Positions 22,590-35,920 of a stretch of DNA of 64,000 nt are shown here, one piece after another. Position numbers and translations under genes: made by a program. The DNA is from Poronia punctata (Eukaryota; Ascomycota; Sordariomycetes; Xylariales; Xylariaceae), in contig MU401504.1 in NCBI GenBank assembly GCA_022579005.1, positions 62,001-126,000 of the forward strand, in the 5' to 3' direction. The notes beneath the pieces are model-generated. The model made no database searches. It saw nothing but the letters and a program-made list of their open reading frames with translations, and was not told the DNA's origin. Each line of letters starts with the position of its first letter. Position 1 is the stretch's first letter.

Positions 22590-25500
22590 ATCGAAGACTT
22601 ATATCGTTTGACTTTCCACACGGGCTAAGGGAGATGTGATGTTGTTCGGTATATGTAATATAAAATCCGGGGAACAAGACTAGGGAGCTTGGATAAGCTT
22701 ATTTGTTATGTCCACCCAGATAGGCTCCGCGTCATAAGGACATGAGTTTATCGTAGGATAGGCTCGACCGGTGGCCGGCAGAGAGGGCGACGACGTACAT
22801 TTATATAACATGTTGGCCTGCAGCGAGCAGTTTGTGGGGATCGTGGAGAAGTATGGATATTGAAAGGAAGCGTAGCTTTGGGTAGCCGAAATGTGGAGTA
22901 GAGATCCCTGTCGATATCGAAATGGCCAGGAACGAACCTTGAAGCCACTAGTGAAATGAGTACATGCGTTTTAACTACCCCCTAGTATACCCTCCCCTGG
23001 CTAACGTAGGATACAACGGCTGCAGCTTAGCTTGCCAAGAGAAATGCAGAGGAGGCAAAAAAAACAAAAGAGGGCAGAACGTGCTGTATACCAAGTTACT
23101 CTTGTTTATGGTACATCTTGTATCATAAGCCTATGAGGGGCGGATAAGTACGGACCAAGGTACGTATTCCTCAGCAAATACACGCTAACATGATGGATGA
23201 GCTCCTACCCCGGATATTTCAAACAGATGAATGGAGGCAGTGACATGATACATCCGCGTACATGTACATAACCTAGCATGTTGCCATGTGTAGGACCGTA
23301 CCTACAATACATGTATGTACCCATTAAGTAGCATGGGCATCAATGTTGCAATATGTAAGTAGAGACAGAACAGACATCTCCTAATGCCACAGAAACCCAT
23401 CTTAGCTGGGTCTCCAATGACCAAACAAGTACCGCCATGCCGTTGTGATGCAAGCAGGGGGGGGACTAACATCGTGATAAAATACACCCAAGGAAGGGGA
23501 AAAAAAGAACATTTCAACATGCCGAGACCAGGGGCAAAAGTGTCAATCACCCAGTCTGGATTGGAGTATACCTCTCTCTGTAGGAGAAAATCAGTAGTGA
23601 ATCAAGCAAATACCCATGTCCGACTAAACCACGGCCGAGCACCCATACCCTATCAGGACCCTTCTCTTTCATTTAAACAAGACGACGCCACATGTAATTC
23701 ACATTGAATAGGGTTCAGTGAGCGTCGATGAATAGATAAGATTCGAAGGGGGCAAATCCTTTCCCCAGACGTTTGCGTCGAGGAAGATCCAGGGTGTTGT
23801 CAGGTCGGCATCGCCATGCGTCCAAGATTTCAAAAAAGTGTTCATGCTTTCGCCTAGACGGAGCCTTTCGGTCTATTCGGCGCGCTTAGGCAGTCTGTAT
23901 AAGAAACACGTGCGCCCACCCAATGCCACCCGCCAAGCTCAAAGTGATAAAAGGTGAGTTATCACGCAGCAACGGTCAGACCCGTAATTTCCAGAGGTGT
24001 GCACACATTAATACCCCGTCCAGATTAAAATAGTGAGCGGGCAGGAATAGATGTTGGTCAGAGCTGGATGAGCCATCCGAAAGTTCAAAGACCTGATGTC
24101 GATCAATAGCCCAAATCGGTTCATCTGGGATGGGTGTGTATGCACATAGAGGTATGTGCGTTGCAATCCAAAAGTTCTACTGGCGTCTGCTGTATCGTAC
24201 CTGAAAAGCCGCTCGTTGTACTATGGCAGCTTTAGGTATGATCTTCCCCAGGCTAATCCTGAGGACGGTATCGTACACCCACAATGGTGTTGTCTCGCTT
24301 TCCTATACTACACTTGGTCCACTGCCCCCAGTTCGGTGGGCGCCACTTCAGTTAGAGACTAATATCTTGTACCTAGTTAGTCTTCTAACTAGCCCCGGAC
24401 TCTAATATCTGCCCCATATTCTTCTATTCCTTAGCACGTAGGTAACAGTACGTGCGTAATAGACGTAGACCGAGCCATTACGTATATGTGTTAGACTGCC
24501 TAGTTGAGATTAGGTACGCGGTACTACTGTAAAGCGTAATTTGTGCACATGTAGGTTAGGTACGTGTAGGATGATGATATTTACCTCAAAGGTGCCGGGC
24601 CATCCATGTGTCATGTAGGCAAAGCATGCATCTACAAACATAGTCATGTAGGTACGTACACTGACGGTATTATTAGGGATCAAAAGCGGGAGATTTCTGA
24701 CAAAACCGCCTAACCTAGGCCATCTTGAGCCGTAGTCTGAGGGACGGAATGGAATATGGGGCAAAAGAAACGGGGGCTTCTCGCTCGCTACGAAGATTCA
24801 AGAAGCTTGATATCGGCGAGAGGGAACCGATTTGGAGAAGGGCTACCCGCTTGCATTCTGCCCACCAGATCTCGGCGGCATCTGACTGGCTGGTTGGAGG
24901 GGCTATCCCGCTTAACCCCTGCTAGCCTCAGGTTCGAAGCAGAAAATATACTTTGTTACAAAGAATGCGTTCCTGCTTGCTAGCTGTTGCTGTTGCTGCT
25001 GTTGCTGCCCACCTGTTAAAGAATCCAATCCACCCCCACAAAGCCAGGACCTGGCGGCTTCCTCTCGACAAGGTCCGACCACGATCATCCGGCTGAGGGC
25101 GCAAACCTGCCGTGAGAGGGTTGCAACGAAGCCGGCATCGAAATCCTCGCTCGTAGCGCTAACCTAGTAGCTTTCGGCGCTTTCCCATGTCCCTAAGTCT
25201 GTGTCTTGCATTTGCATCTTTGGAAACATGACCAACTTATTCACCAGGGTGAGATGCTGCATTTGCGGGGGAAGTGGATGTCATTCTTTTTTTTTTTTCT
25301 TTCTCGCAGTGTTTGTCGTGTGATGCGTAGCGGGCCAAAAGCTGCCTGGAATGGGTCTTGAATATCGACGAGGTGAGCATAAGATGGGGTAGGCATACTT
25401 GTACGAGTATGTATACGGTATACGCAGGGTGGGCTGACCTGTATTTTTTGTTAATAATAATTTAGATCTCTGCATACCAATGTAGTCTAGGTAGGTAGTC

Positions 25501-26405
25501 CGAGTATCCATCTATGAGTCTTTACGAAGATCTAGAGGAAACCAAAAATAATGTCCATTGTAGATGCGAGTGGGTACCTAAAACGGAGAGTAAGTTTGAC
25601 GCTGTCCAGACTCCAGCCCACTTATGAACGCATCTTTTAATATCAGGACGGTGGTATATGCACGACAGAAAATTAGCGCTCCTTGGGTACTATCGGCCAT
25701 ATACTAAATGTGGCATACGGCGTGCATTCCTAGAGTTTTAGCAAGGAGTTGAGGCGGCGGCGATAGTTTATAGGATGCCTATAGCAAAGTGAGTAAGTCC
25801 GGTTCAGAACTTCAGACCGTACTCGCCGTCATTAAGTAGGTATGTGCACGTCACACGATGTATAACTATAACATCCTTCTCGAATAAACCTTGTTTTACA
25901 CGTACGTGTAGGAAGTAGTAGAGTTTAAGGTGTAGACAGACTAGTACGTCCCTGGCCTAGGCATATAGGTAATAGTGGCTTCGGTCGTGGCTTTTGTGTC
26001 CACTGCCAATCTGGAAATCGTAGCCCGTAGTGTTTCCCCACACCTTGGCTAGTGTAAAACCCAACGCTATAGTAGGGCAATTCGGGCAGTATTATAACAT
26101 TGCGTCGCTTTTGCTTGGCTAAAGTCTTGGAAGTGGTGTGAGAAATCAAGCCGCTCGGACGCCACTTACTTGTTGGACTGTAGAAACTACCCTTAGATTC
26201 GTCAGCCCGTCGACTTTAAGCATATGTCGTCCGTCCCATATCGCACTAGATAGTCTTGTCTTCACCTTAGATCAAACTCAAACTGCCGATCACTATAGGG
26301 GTTTTTGGTGTGGTTAGACTTACGTCGTTAGGTATGTTGGCAGGCGAATTACCGAGGACCCCTTTTTCCATGATTCCTTGGACAAAATATTTCTCTCACC
26401 TATCT

Positions 26406-26438
26406 CTCTCTCCCTTCCTCTCTCTCTCTCTCTCTCTA
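26406..26438. repeat. (CT)n microsatellite
   Basis: An imperfect CT/TC tract (with CCCTTCC interruptions), directly followed by CTACCTACAGG-type words. Confidence 0.8.
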
Positions 26439-26670
26439 CCTACAGGCTAGGTACCTACATGTGCTTGTTGTAGTACGTCTCTTGTTTGTTCCACCCATAC
26501 ATGTACCTAGCCAGCTGGGTTGCACTGCCCATCTACTGCGAGTCTAGTGCGGCAAGATGCATCAAATGTAGGTACTCGACCGGATCGCCTTATTAGCCAA
26601 TTCGAGAATACGTTGATCTGGTCGCAAAGAGGAGTGGTCGGCCGAAACAGGAATTTACACAACAGCGCGC

Positions 26671-26710
26671 ATGGCCATGGCCATGGCTATGACTATGGTT
26701 ATGGTTATGG
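26671..26710. repeat. Imperfect ATGGCC/ATGGTT hexamer tract
   Basis: Consecutive hexamers of the form ATGGCC, ATGGCT, ATGACT, ATGGTT, ATGGTT, ATGG. In one frame they would read as a Gly/Tyr/His repeat, but the surrounding frame has no support as a gene. Confidence 0.7.
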
Positions 26711-27076
26711 ACTACGTCGGTGGCCGTGGAAGCACCTACCTCAGGAATCCCACTTTGTCGATATACCGCTTTCCCTTGTCGATATAATGCGTCGGCAAAG
26801 CGGATCTGCGGCGCTTGCGGTCATGTCTTGTCGTCGCCCGCGCGACCACGATTGATATCGATGATTACCCACCCGTGACCCGCCATCCTCCAATAGGAGG
26901 GGCAGGTTCCTCTGGCAAAGCAAACTGGGGCCCTTGAGGATACTCGCTCCGGATCAACCGTGAATCGACCGTGAGCCCCAGCTAAATGGGTCATGGAGTC
27001 TCGGCTTACTTCCTGCGCGTCTCCTCACCTTCGATCTCCAGTCAGGGGCCCGCCAAGTCTACCCCACACTTCCTGC

Positions 27077-27124
27077 ACCTCGAACCTCGAACCTCGAACC
27101 TCGAACCTTTCAAGGTTCAAGGTT
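27077..27124. repeat. Tandem CGAACCT heptamer ending in an inverted repeat
   Basis: Four CGAACCT units run to 27107, and then AACCTTT is followed by CAAGGTTCAAGGTT. The tail is the reverse complement of the array unit in part (AACCTT/AAGGTT), so the region can fold back on itself. Confidence 0.8.
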
Positions 27125-27778
27125 GTGTTGCACAGAAACCTGGAGTGCAGTCATATTTTCAACGCACCAGGTGACATGTCCACTATATACCCTACCCTGT
27201 CTTTCGTTCGCTTAAGCATCGAGACGACACGTGAAATTCATTCAACGTACAGTATTTCCTTTAACGAGGCTGGGGCCGAAGGAAACCGACAATTCGTCGT
27301 CACTTCTGATAACTTGGGGAGAGGTAGGTACCTACTTTGTTTCCGCCTGCCCCTGCCTGTCTCTATGTTGACGACTATCTTGGCAGCCTGACTGACAGCA
27401 TAAACACCGAGTCGCCTCCTATATTTGAGCACAGACCACTGTTTTGTATTATGTATATTATTCTTTTCTTACTCGTATATCCCTTGACCCTGTGGTCCCA
27501 CGGTCCAGCCCTCAATATTTGGGGTTTAAACCGATTGATGTCGCAGAACAGAGGAGCTCGAGTATGTTGTCTAGAGCAGTCGTGTTGAGTTGCGTAGGCG
27601 TAGGCGTAGCTTGATGTAACCGTGGCAACAATTGTGGGCAACTGTCATAAAGCAGCTTGTACGTGCGTACACAGATAGCTACAGACATGTATTCCATACG
27701 AGCTTTTGGGCGGCTATTCGATCGAAACTACTAGAAATCGAAAACATGACCCAGTTGTCACCCCTTTTTATTGATGGA

Positions 27779-27795
27779 GGGGGGGGGGGGGGGGG
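27779..27795. repeat. Poly-G run of 17
   Basis: A homopolymer of 17 G in gene-free sequence, followed a little downstream by GGGGGGAGGGG. Confidence 0.9.
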
Positions 27796-29509
27796 CAAAA
27801 TTTTCGCTTGTATTACGGGGGGAGGGGCGCCCACGCATGGTTCTGGGCCCTTTCATCTGCCTATGCGTCGCCATCGACAATGCTACTCTTCCATATCAAA
27901 AACTCTGCTTGTATTAGGTATCAATCAGTTTGACCCCTAACCTGGAGCAGTCGTTTTCTTTGCAAAGACGAGAGGAGCCTTCGACTAGGCGACGGCTATA
28001 TGAAGGGCTGACTTCTGTTGATGGCTCGTAGCAAACGGTTGGCTACGGTAAAGCTTTGCTACAAAGTCGCCTCTCACGCTTCGCTAAGACGGGCGAGTGG
28101 CACTCGCTATTGTGGGTAGAGTGGGCAGTCCCATGTGGGTAGAAAATCTGAAAATACACGCACAGACGAGCGCTAGTCCTGTCACTCATTGAACATTGAA
28201 TGACCTTGTCTAGACTCCTAGAATAGATGAACTGCCTCCAATGAGGGGCTGAGTCGGTATGGGGCAGCAATGCCTTGTATATTAATATATGCTTCTCGTG
28301 TGGGTTAGGGAGGAGTCTACCTACCCAGGACACGAAGACGACCTCGAGTTGGGTAGGCGTCTAGCCATTTACGGCCTCACAAAGACCAGACGAGGTTCAC
28401 TTCGACCTTCACTCGGCCGTATTCGGGACATCTGATTCGTCAATGGTCCCTGTTGCATAGGGGCATACGAGGAGGCGATCACCTCCAGACCGTCGATGAC
28501 TTGGCGAGTATCTCACCTGACCCGATTAATTATATGTCCGATACTTATTGCAAAGAGGGAGAAATCGATTGGCCAATCAACAGACGTCGACCAAGTAAGG
28601 ACTCTACTTCTGCTTGGGTGCAGAGTGAGACTGACCAAGCCGAGGGGTAAAACCACACAATATACACATACAAGGTGTCCGTTGCTGACATGCCTTGGTG
28701 GTGTTTGAAGTGGCTTCCGTATCCTGAATCCAAATCATATCACACATTGCCATTTTGTTGCAGCGCACTGGGCCCCTTGAGGCAGGCCCGCAACTACGTT
28801 TGCCGTCAGCCGAGGAGAGTATTGAAGAGGACGGCTGCTTGGAAAGGAATATTGAATCGTGGGCATTTGGCTATTGACCAACGAGGTGCGAGCATCGGCC
28901 ACGGCGTATCAGGGCAGCGGGAGAATATAAGCGGCGGAAAAGCAACACTTTGCGAAGGTTGGCAAAATGAACCGCGACGACTATACCTATGAGGTATATG
29001 TGCCCTATTTTACAATGCGCTCGGTTCTTATTCTTTGTTGGCATAGGCGACGTTGTTACTAGGTTAGATAGGCGTGATAGGTTGGTTGTCTGTCCTCTTG
29101 TAGACGTACCAATGATCTCCCAGGGGCAGGTCCAAAGTCCCACATCTATCTGCAAAGGTTGCCAGACTTGGACCTGGATTGGAAGCGAGAGAGGTGGTAA
29201 TGGCTTGTACGTAGGTATTGCACTCCAGAGTCCGCTGTAACGCAATAATGTTACTTACTTACTTCTTATTCAACCGGCTGGTTGGCATCTCTGTGGGCGT
29301 TTTCTACCTTGAAAATAAGCTTGGTAACCTGGTAATTTTCTGAGGGTGGCTATCTGCAGTACTGCAGGACCATGGCCTTATTGGAAAAGGGCCTGCGGTC
29401 CGATAAATACCCCCGATCACCTTGTTTTTGCAGGCAGGATTGCGACTGTGCTGTATCATCGCGCCTGCCAAGCATCCAAGTTCCCCACAACTCCAACCGC
29501 TGCCTGTGG

Positions 29510-31497
29510 CTAAACCCGGATCCCTAGGGCGAACTCCGGGGCATTCACCTGTGAGACGGCGCTCTCTTCCTGCGAACAGGGCCTCTCATGGTCCCCACCA
29601 CATAAACGCAGTACCTGACATCGGCTGCTAATGCCGTCAAATATGCAGGTATCGTCAATGGGGATGTATTGTTTCGTGATGATTTTGATCACTTCCTGTG
29701 CCACCATCCCTCCGGTCAATGCGGAAATATTGTGAAGTTCGCCGCCGCCAGCTCTAGCAACTTCCTCAGCAATCTGATGCATCCTTTCGTACTCAGCAGC
29801 TTGGGATACCGCTTCCGTAACTGACTTGACGATTTCTGCGGCTGTGGCGGCCGGGTTATGAGAGGTCGCCTTCAAAGCAAGGTAGATGAAGAAGTTGGAC
29901 AGGGGCAGGCTAAAGGCACCGTCTGTCTGGATCTTCATCGCCTCTGCTTCCTCATCACTCGCTCTCTCGTCATCTAGCACCGATAATCAGCAGTTGCCCC
30001 AGCGCTCGTCAGCCACCTTATATGTTTTGTCGCCACACGGCCATGGTCAAAGCCAGCGCGTACTTACCAAATATCTGACTGAGGTGTGACCCCCTTGGCT
30101 TTGCATTAATCAACTTGACGAAGCGAGCATTCTTGCAGAATAGGTCCACCTCGCTAGGGTCGACACCTTTGCCACCAACGCTTGCCCTAACCGAGGCGAG
30201 AACTTCTTGCGCGTCTTTCCGGGCCTTCTCCTTGTACAGACGCTGCAACTTGACGTATACATTGGACTTTGCCTTCATATCCGGCAGAGACCCTGGGAGC
30301 GGTAGGCAACCGTGCTTCTGGTAAAAGAGATTGATCGCCCTGGCAATAATCCAAAATGAAGATTGTCGTTCGATCTGTCATTTTCCCAGCCTTTCAGTTC
30401 AAAGCTCTGTCGCAAGTGATGTGTATAATATGGGCCTTACCTCGCTTGGGACCTCATGATTGAACACTTCCTTTAACCCGTCTTCCAACTCATGTACCTT
30501 GATGTTTTTGTTTATCGCAGCCACGGCCTCTTGGAAGTTCTCTTCGCCACCTTCGGAGTTATTGGTCCTCGCACTGCCCTCCACTAGCTTGGCGAACTCC
30601 GACTTCTCCTTGAAGGATAGGGGATTTTTGCCCTCGTGTGAATCCCTCCACTGCTCGAGGAAGTGGAGGAGTAAGACGACGTAGGGCAAATGGCCGTGCT
30701 CGAGATCATCGAGCTTGTCTATATCCTGAGTCATGTCTTTTGCAAAGGCAGAAAGTTCCGGCCAGGGGTTCAGGAGGCGGAGATCTGTCGTCTTATCCAC
30801 TTCGGGGTGGGTGTCAACAATTGGGAAAGTTCCAGGCAATCTGAATTGGAAGTACGAGTAGAAGCCCGCAGAATGGACCGAGACCACTGGTATCCTATGG
30901 CGGCTCGCATGGGCATTAATGGTGGCGAGGTCCTCCTGCCGAATAGGATTTGTATACATGATCAATGTGAAGGGACTTGAAGAGACGAGAATCTTTTCAA
31001 GATCAAGCTTCTCCTGCTACGCACTGTTAGCTCGGGAGCCGGTGTTGACTTTGGGGGCCAACACACCTCAGACTTGGGAAACCAATCTCCCCGGACTTCT
31101 GGGTTCAACTCTAGCAGTAATTTGGTGGCGGATTCCGCCCGTGACCGGCCCAGGCTACCCTCGTCGAGGAAGAAATTGATGCCCAAGTCGGCCTCGCGGA
31201 CGACGGCATCATCAGCGATGGTGAATCTACCAATTCCTGGTGGAGATTAGACGTTAGCGCACCTATCTTTTCTCGCTGGATTAGACGTCTTACGAATTGC
31301 TTACCAGGGAGTACAAGGTTCTTGAGGGCCTCGACACCCACCGTGCCGGCTCCCGAGTTAAGCAGTAGAATATTGGCCGACTCTAAGGCGGCTTGGCCAC
31401 TAGCAGCCCATAGTCTAAGCTGCCTATCATACTTTTTTTCTTTCTCAGTCGGGCCTTGGAGAATAGGTGGTGTCTGGGCTATCGCGGTTTCTGCCAT
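29510..31497 (-). CDS. ULA1: NEDD8-activating enzyme E1 regulatory subunit (APP-BP1/ULA1)
   Basis: Five exons: 31497-31305, 31236-31067, 31013-30441, 30374-30068 and 29973-29510 (568 aa). Introns are 68, 53, 66 and 94 bases. The N-terminus [19 protein letters not shown] is the hallmark opening of E1-type adenylation proteins. It is followed by the Rossmann-like stretch [20 protein letters not shown] and, after splicing, [23 protein letters not shown]. Later exons give [28 protein letters not shown] and [21 protein letters not shown]. There is no catalytic Cys domain, as expected for the regulatory half, which pairs with UBA3 to activate NEDD8 for cullins. The family normally ends near CQVLRL; here the frame continues about 22 residues to a TAG at 29510, so the true end or a last intron is uncertain. 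Confidence 0.92.
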
Positions 31498-32876
31498 ATC
31501 TGCTTGCTAAGCCAACTTGTGCAGCTACAGGTGCCACTAAGTACAACGCAACAGCCTACCCAGAATGATGGCAGGCACGAAATTTAACCCGTGCACTACC
31601 TAGAACCTGTCGGTAGGTTTGAGAAAGGCCGTAGCGGATGACTTTTTCTAAAGAATGTAATGCGTCGATTGATGGGATTTGAGTAAAGTAGATGGACGTG
31701 ATTCGAGGCTCGAGTGACGTCGCGGGGCATGACGGTGAGGCAGACCTAAAGTGTAGAGGTGCCTTCCAGGGCTGCGAGGGTGGACAGTGGAGATTGGTAA
31801 GTTCCACTATTTGCATATGTATGCATTACACGGTTCATTGATGTGACCCCCATACCATCTATGTACATAATACTACACTAAGAGCCAACAAACAACAACT
31901 CATTACTTGGTACAACAATAATGAATGATTAAGTAGCTAATTGGGAAGCAACTGTCAACCACTAAGCAGCAGGTGGTCAGGATAAACAGTGCAATTGCAG
32001 TTGTTCTTTCGGCAAAGTCTGTTGTTGGTAAAGATTGGATTGCTTTCAGGTCTCCGGTGAGGTCAGTAAGGAAAAAGGGTATGTTCTATAAACTGCGCCC
32101 TAGTAGTTTTACTCCTAAAGGTGATTCGATTCTTCTAACAAATGCCCTTTCGAAGTAGGTACCGTAAGTACCGAAAGTAAAGTATCCTCAGGAGTCAGGA
32201 CAAGGGACGAGGTTGAGCAAAGACAATAAGCATGTCAATTGCAAAAACTATAGACTCATGAATTCTTCTCTCCCCAACCCAACGAGAAGGCTACAGTCAC
32301 GTAGGTAGTTAAACAACCTGCACAGGCACTCATGATCCAACTTTGAAATACGCCCGCCCGCTTCTCCGTGATTATGTCTTCGACGAGGCTATGATGGGTC
32401 CGAACCCCTGATATTTGATTTCATTGAAATAAATTGATTACGAGAGTAGGTTAGGTATATCAATATCAGTGCCCCTTGGGCCTTAAGCAAACTAACGGAA
32501 GTGAAACCCACGAGCCCCCAGCAATCTCGCCTGTTTCTGGTGAGATAAAAGCCGGCCCTAGACAGGTTCAGAAACCCGCCATAACCATGTTTTGTACTCC
32601 GAAACGCTGCTGAAAGGGACTTACTTACTCAGGTCACTGAATGGTCTTCATTAACCGCGACCAGAAGCGGGTTAGATATGTCGTGCTTTAGGTGGCTAGA
32701 AAGATGAGGATCCAACGTAGGATACCTAAAGCCCCTTATAACAAACACATTCATAAAAGTGCGAGTATTTATCATCTCTAGTTCGTCTCAAGCCGTCCTA
32801 CTTTGTCTCCCCGCGCCTTTGAGTAACAGTAACCAGCCGCTATAATCACTCCCAAGTAAAAACCAGTAGAGGGTCG

Positions 32877-33326
32877 TCAAAAAGCATAGAAACATTTTAT
32901 ACAACCCAGCCTCCAAGCCCATTCCCAGGTATTGTATTGCTGACTTGCGTGTTTTTCTCCTTGAACTCTAAGCCATTGGGGCTTCGACATCACTGGGTGA
33001 TAGACAAATCTTTCTAGTAAGTATATCGTGTCACTGTGAGCAAAGACTGGGCTACTGTCAGTAGTCAAGAAAGGTGCGATAACCTGGACAAATAGCTCCT
33101 TTCCACCCGCCCATTCCATGATTACATCCATAGCTAGGTCAGTCGTTCCATGTCGATGAGTGTCAAGTAGGTACTCTCTTATTACTACACTATGTGACGT
33201 TCTATAAAGGTTTTTTATAAGAAAGGAGAGGTCTAGGTTACATAGTGGCACAAGAACAACTGATGTCTTGCTTTGCCTTGGCCGGGTAGACAGAGAGATA
33301 CCTACAATAGCATCCACTTCTTTCAC
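32877..33326 (-). CDS. Doubtful ORF, 149 codons
   Basis: One open frame of 149 codons in otherwise gene-free DNA. The translation is not low-complexity and has a plausible mixed composition (AMDVIMEWAGGKELFVQVIA, HSDTIYLLERFVYHP). I recognise no domain, and codon choice is not clearly biased. It may be a decayed gene fragment or a chance ORF. Confidence 0.15.
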   Translation of the reverse strand: MKEVDAIVGISLSTRPRQSKTSVVLVPLCNLDLSFLIKNLYRTSHSVVIREYLLDTHRHGTTDLAMDVIMEWAGGKELFVQVIAPFLTTDSSPVFAHSDTIYLLERFVYHPVMSKPQWLRVQGEKHASQQYNTWEWAWRLGCIKCFYAF

Positions 33327-34138
33327 CCCTTATATGCCGCTACTTACCTACCTACTAGGGCATAAATACCTTGACAATTGACAGACCGGAAACAAGGTCG
33401 TACTCTCGTATTCCTCCTTACACAGCGTGGCGTGATACCTAGGTAGGTACTTCGGTCATCTAACTACTTCCCGTATTGTCTCACAGTTTACACTGCCGGG
33501 GGGAGTCCCGTAGGTATTGACTTATTGGCATTGGACAAGGAATGTTGGCCCCCCCGAGAGGTAGGTAGAGGACTCCTGTATCTAACCTACTTACTTATAT
33601 AGCCGTGACCTTGGTCTGTACACGTGAGGGGACTGGGCTACTCCGGATAGGAACCCGTGACACTTATAGTAGCAAGTCAGTCCTTTCTCGGTCTTGAAGT
33701 ATGTGATGTGATGTGTTCGGTTACGTACCTCCCTAGGTATTCTAACCAGTAGGTAGGTAACCATAGATTCGAAAGTGCGTCACCACCATAATATCATGTG
33801 TATATACGCGCGTACCATAGTTCCCAGGAGCGTCCCCCTTTCCTACCTAGTAACATGTCCATGTTTATTACCTAGGTACCCGATGCTTTACGTAACTTCC
33901 CAAACACCTTTAGGAAATGTAGGTATATATTTACCCTCCATCTGCTCTGAAATGAAGAAAAGAGTCTACCCCCCATTGTTCACATGCGCAGGTTAGTAGG
34001 TATGTGTATGTGCGAGGTTTTAGGTACGAACAAGAGGAAATTCCCCCAAGTCCTCAGGGTGTACCTACGAACAAACCGACGGACTCGAGAAACCAACCAT
34101 TGAAAAGGAGATAGAACTCTCATAGCTACCTTACCTAC

Positions 34139-34208
34139 CTAACTATAGCGACTTGCTTAATACTTTGTATCTAACTATAGCGACTTGCTTAATACTTTGT
34201 ATCTAACT
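34139..34208. repeat. 32-bp perfect tandem duplication
   Basis: Bases 34141-34172 and 34173-34204 are identical 32-base copies, and the flanks extend the match by a few bases on each side. Confidence 0.95.
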
Positions 34209-35901
34209 TTGGATATAACTATTCACGTTTTGAACCGGTAGGACATCGGCTCGTACAGGGGAGGGAGGGTATAACGCTCATGTGTTGCCCGCGGTTCGTG
34301 GTTTGTGGTAAATGTGACACGTCATACAATAACGGCTGGCTTGAAAAAGATTTATAGCAATCACTAAGGTATCTGTGTATTACTTGGTGTTCGCAAAACT
34401 CATATGTGGCTGGATTCGGTTCCGGATATCATCGTAAATCTGTTCACCCTTCCCCCCTTGCTTTCAAACTGCAGATTACATACCTATCTACCTTACTAAC
34501 CTAGTAAACCTCATCCAAGCAGGGATACCTAGGGAAGGAAACCGCAATTTATATCGGCCGAACGTCTACTTACCACCGCCTAGCAAAAACCAGGTCCCGT
34601 AAACGAGAGGTCCGCTCCTACCGAGAAGGAAAGCTTTTTTTAGTCCTATTGCCTCGAATACCTACCTAGGGGTTGGAATTTTACGGCCCTAAGGCACGTG
34701 TATCCTTCGATCAAACGCACAAAGAAAACGAACGAACGAATGAGATGGTAGAATAAAGTACCAACAGATGCGGCGTACGTCCGGTACTAGTCGACCTGTT
34801 AGCTACCACGATCACGATCGGTAGGTGTTATGGGACGATAAGAAGGTAAGACGGTGTAATCCAGGAGCAAGACATGGATAACCTCGCTATATAATCAGAA
34901 TTCTTAGGCTCACCGTCGCGCCACGGGTTGCTGTGCTGCCTTCGAGGAGAGAAAAAGTGCGGGGAAATACCTACTGCTGTTCGGAAACCATTATATGAGC
35001 CCCGGGGGCTTGGTCCGGGGGAAAGTCGAAATGGAGTCGGCAGATACCGACAAGTCCTCGCCAATTAATACATTTTCCGATCTTGATCTGGCGGGGTAGG
35101 GGGCGGAATATTTACCTATGCATGAGTTACCCCGGGGACATGCGAGCTCTTGTCGGCCGGGTTTTGGGGCCACACAAACGGTGCAAGATCAAGTGGGCGC
35201 ACCGCGCACAGCATATGTGCATTTCTGCCAGTCTCGTACTAACAACACACAAAACTTGGCTGTGGATGTTGTGCAGATATGCAACACGTACGTACTGGCG
35301 ATGTCGGCATCTCCAGCATAATGGCCATACGCGTGGTAGGAGGCTCGTGTTCAAGTACAGTTGCATTTCTCAATATATTTCAAGTCGATGCCAAGCTCGA
35401 TACATGATCCCGCCTGGTACAAAAAGTAACTGGTGATGCTCCCTTAGGTAGTGCCTAAGGTTAGATAGCTCGCGCCTGGTTGCGCTTCTCAGTCGTCTAA
35501 TTGGTAGACTAATAAACTCCTAATAAATTAGGTATCACCGTATCACTACTCAACTTGGCTTTCGAGCTAAGCTGGCGCTTTTCGTGGGAGGTAGGTAGTA
35601 TACCATTAACGTACGTTATTAAGTTCGCTCTCTTATCCCCGATACGCCGCAATGAATGCGAAGTGGGTACTACCGAAGCGAATGCGAGATGTCCAGAAGA
35701 GCCCGATCCGATACGGTGATACCCAAGAGTCAAGACTAGTATCCGGCCCCTGCAAAGCTTACCTGGGTATTTTCGCCCTCATGATACAGGAAACACACGG
35801 CACAACTAATAAGATGTGTTTTTCTTTGTCCCGCGGCTGACCGAGTTTCATTCTACCGTGGCTGTTTAAAGCCCGTAGGGTTTTGGGAGGCTTTTGGGAC
35901 C

Positions 35902-35920
35902 GGGGGGGGGGGGGGGGGGG
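35902..35920. repeat. Poly-G run of 19
   Basis: A homopolymer of 19 G, about 310 bases upstream of the MFS gene start. Confidence 0.9.

Larger units (their letters stand above)
22590..29509. other. Large gene-poor intergenic block (6.9 kb)
   Basis: I recognise no gene, tRNA or transposon here. It contains (CT)n at 26400-26438, a hexamer tract at 26671-26710, a heptamer tract with inverted tail at 27077-27124, and a 17-base G run at 27779. ORFs are short, overlap both strands and lack family motifs. The left end contains the promoter of the transcription-factor gene and the right end the 3' flank of ULA1. Confidence 0.5.

Noticed and set aside
24930..24960. tRNA-like GGTTCGAA word
   Set aside because: No matching acceptor stem, anticodon arm or A box can be arranged around it.
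32395..32420. GGGTCCGAACCCC segment resembling a T-arm
   Set aside because: No cloverleaf can be completed on either strand within about 75-90 bases.
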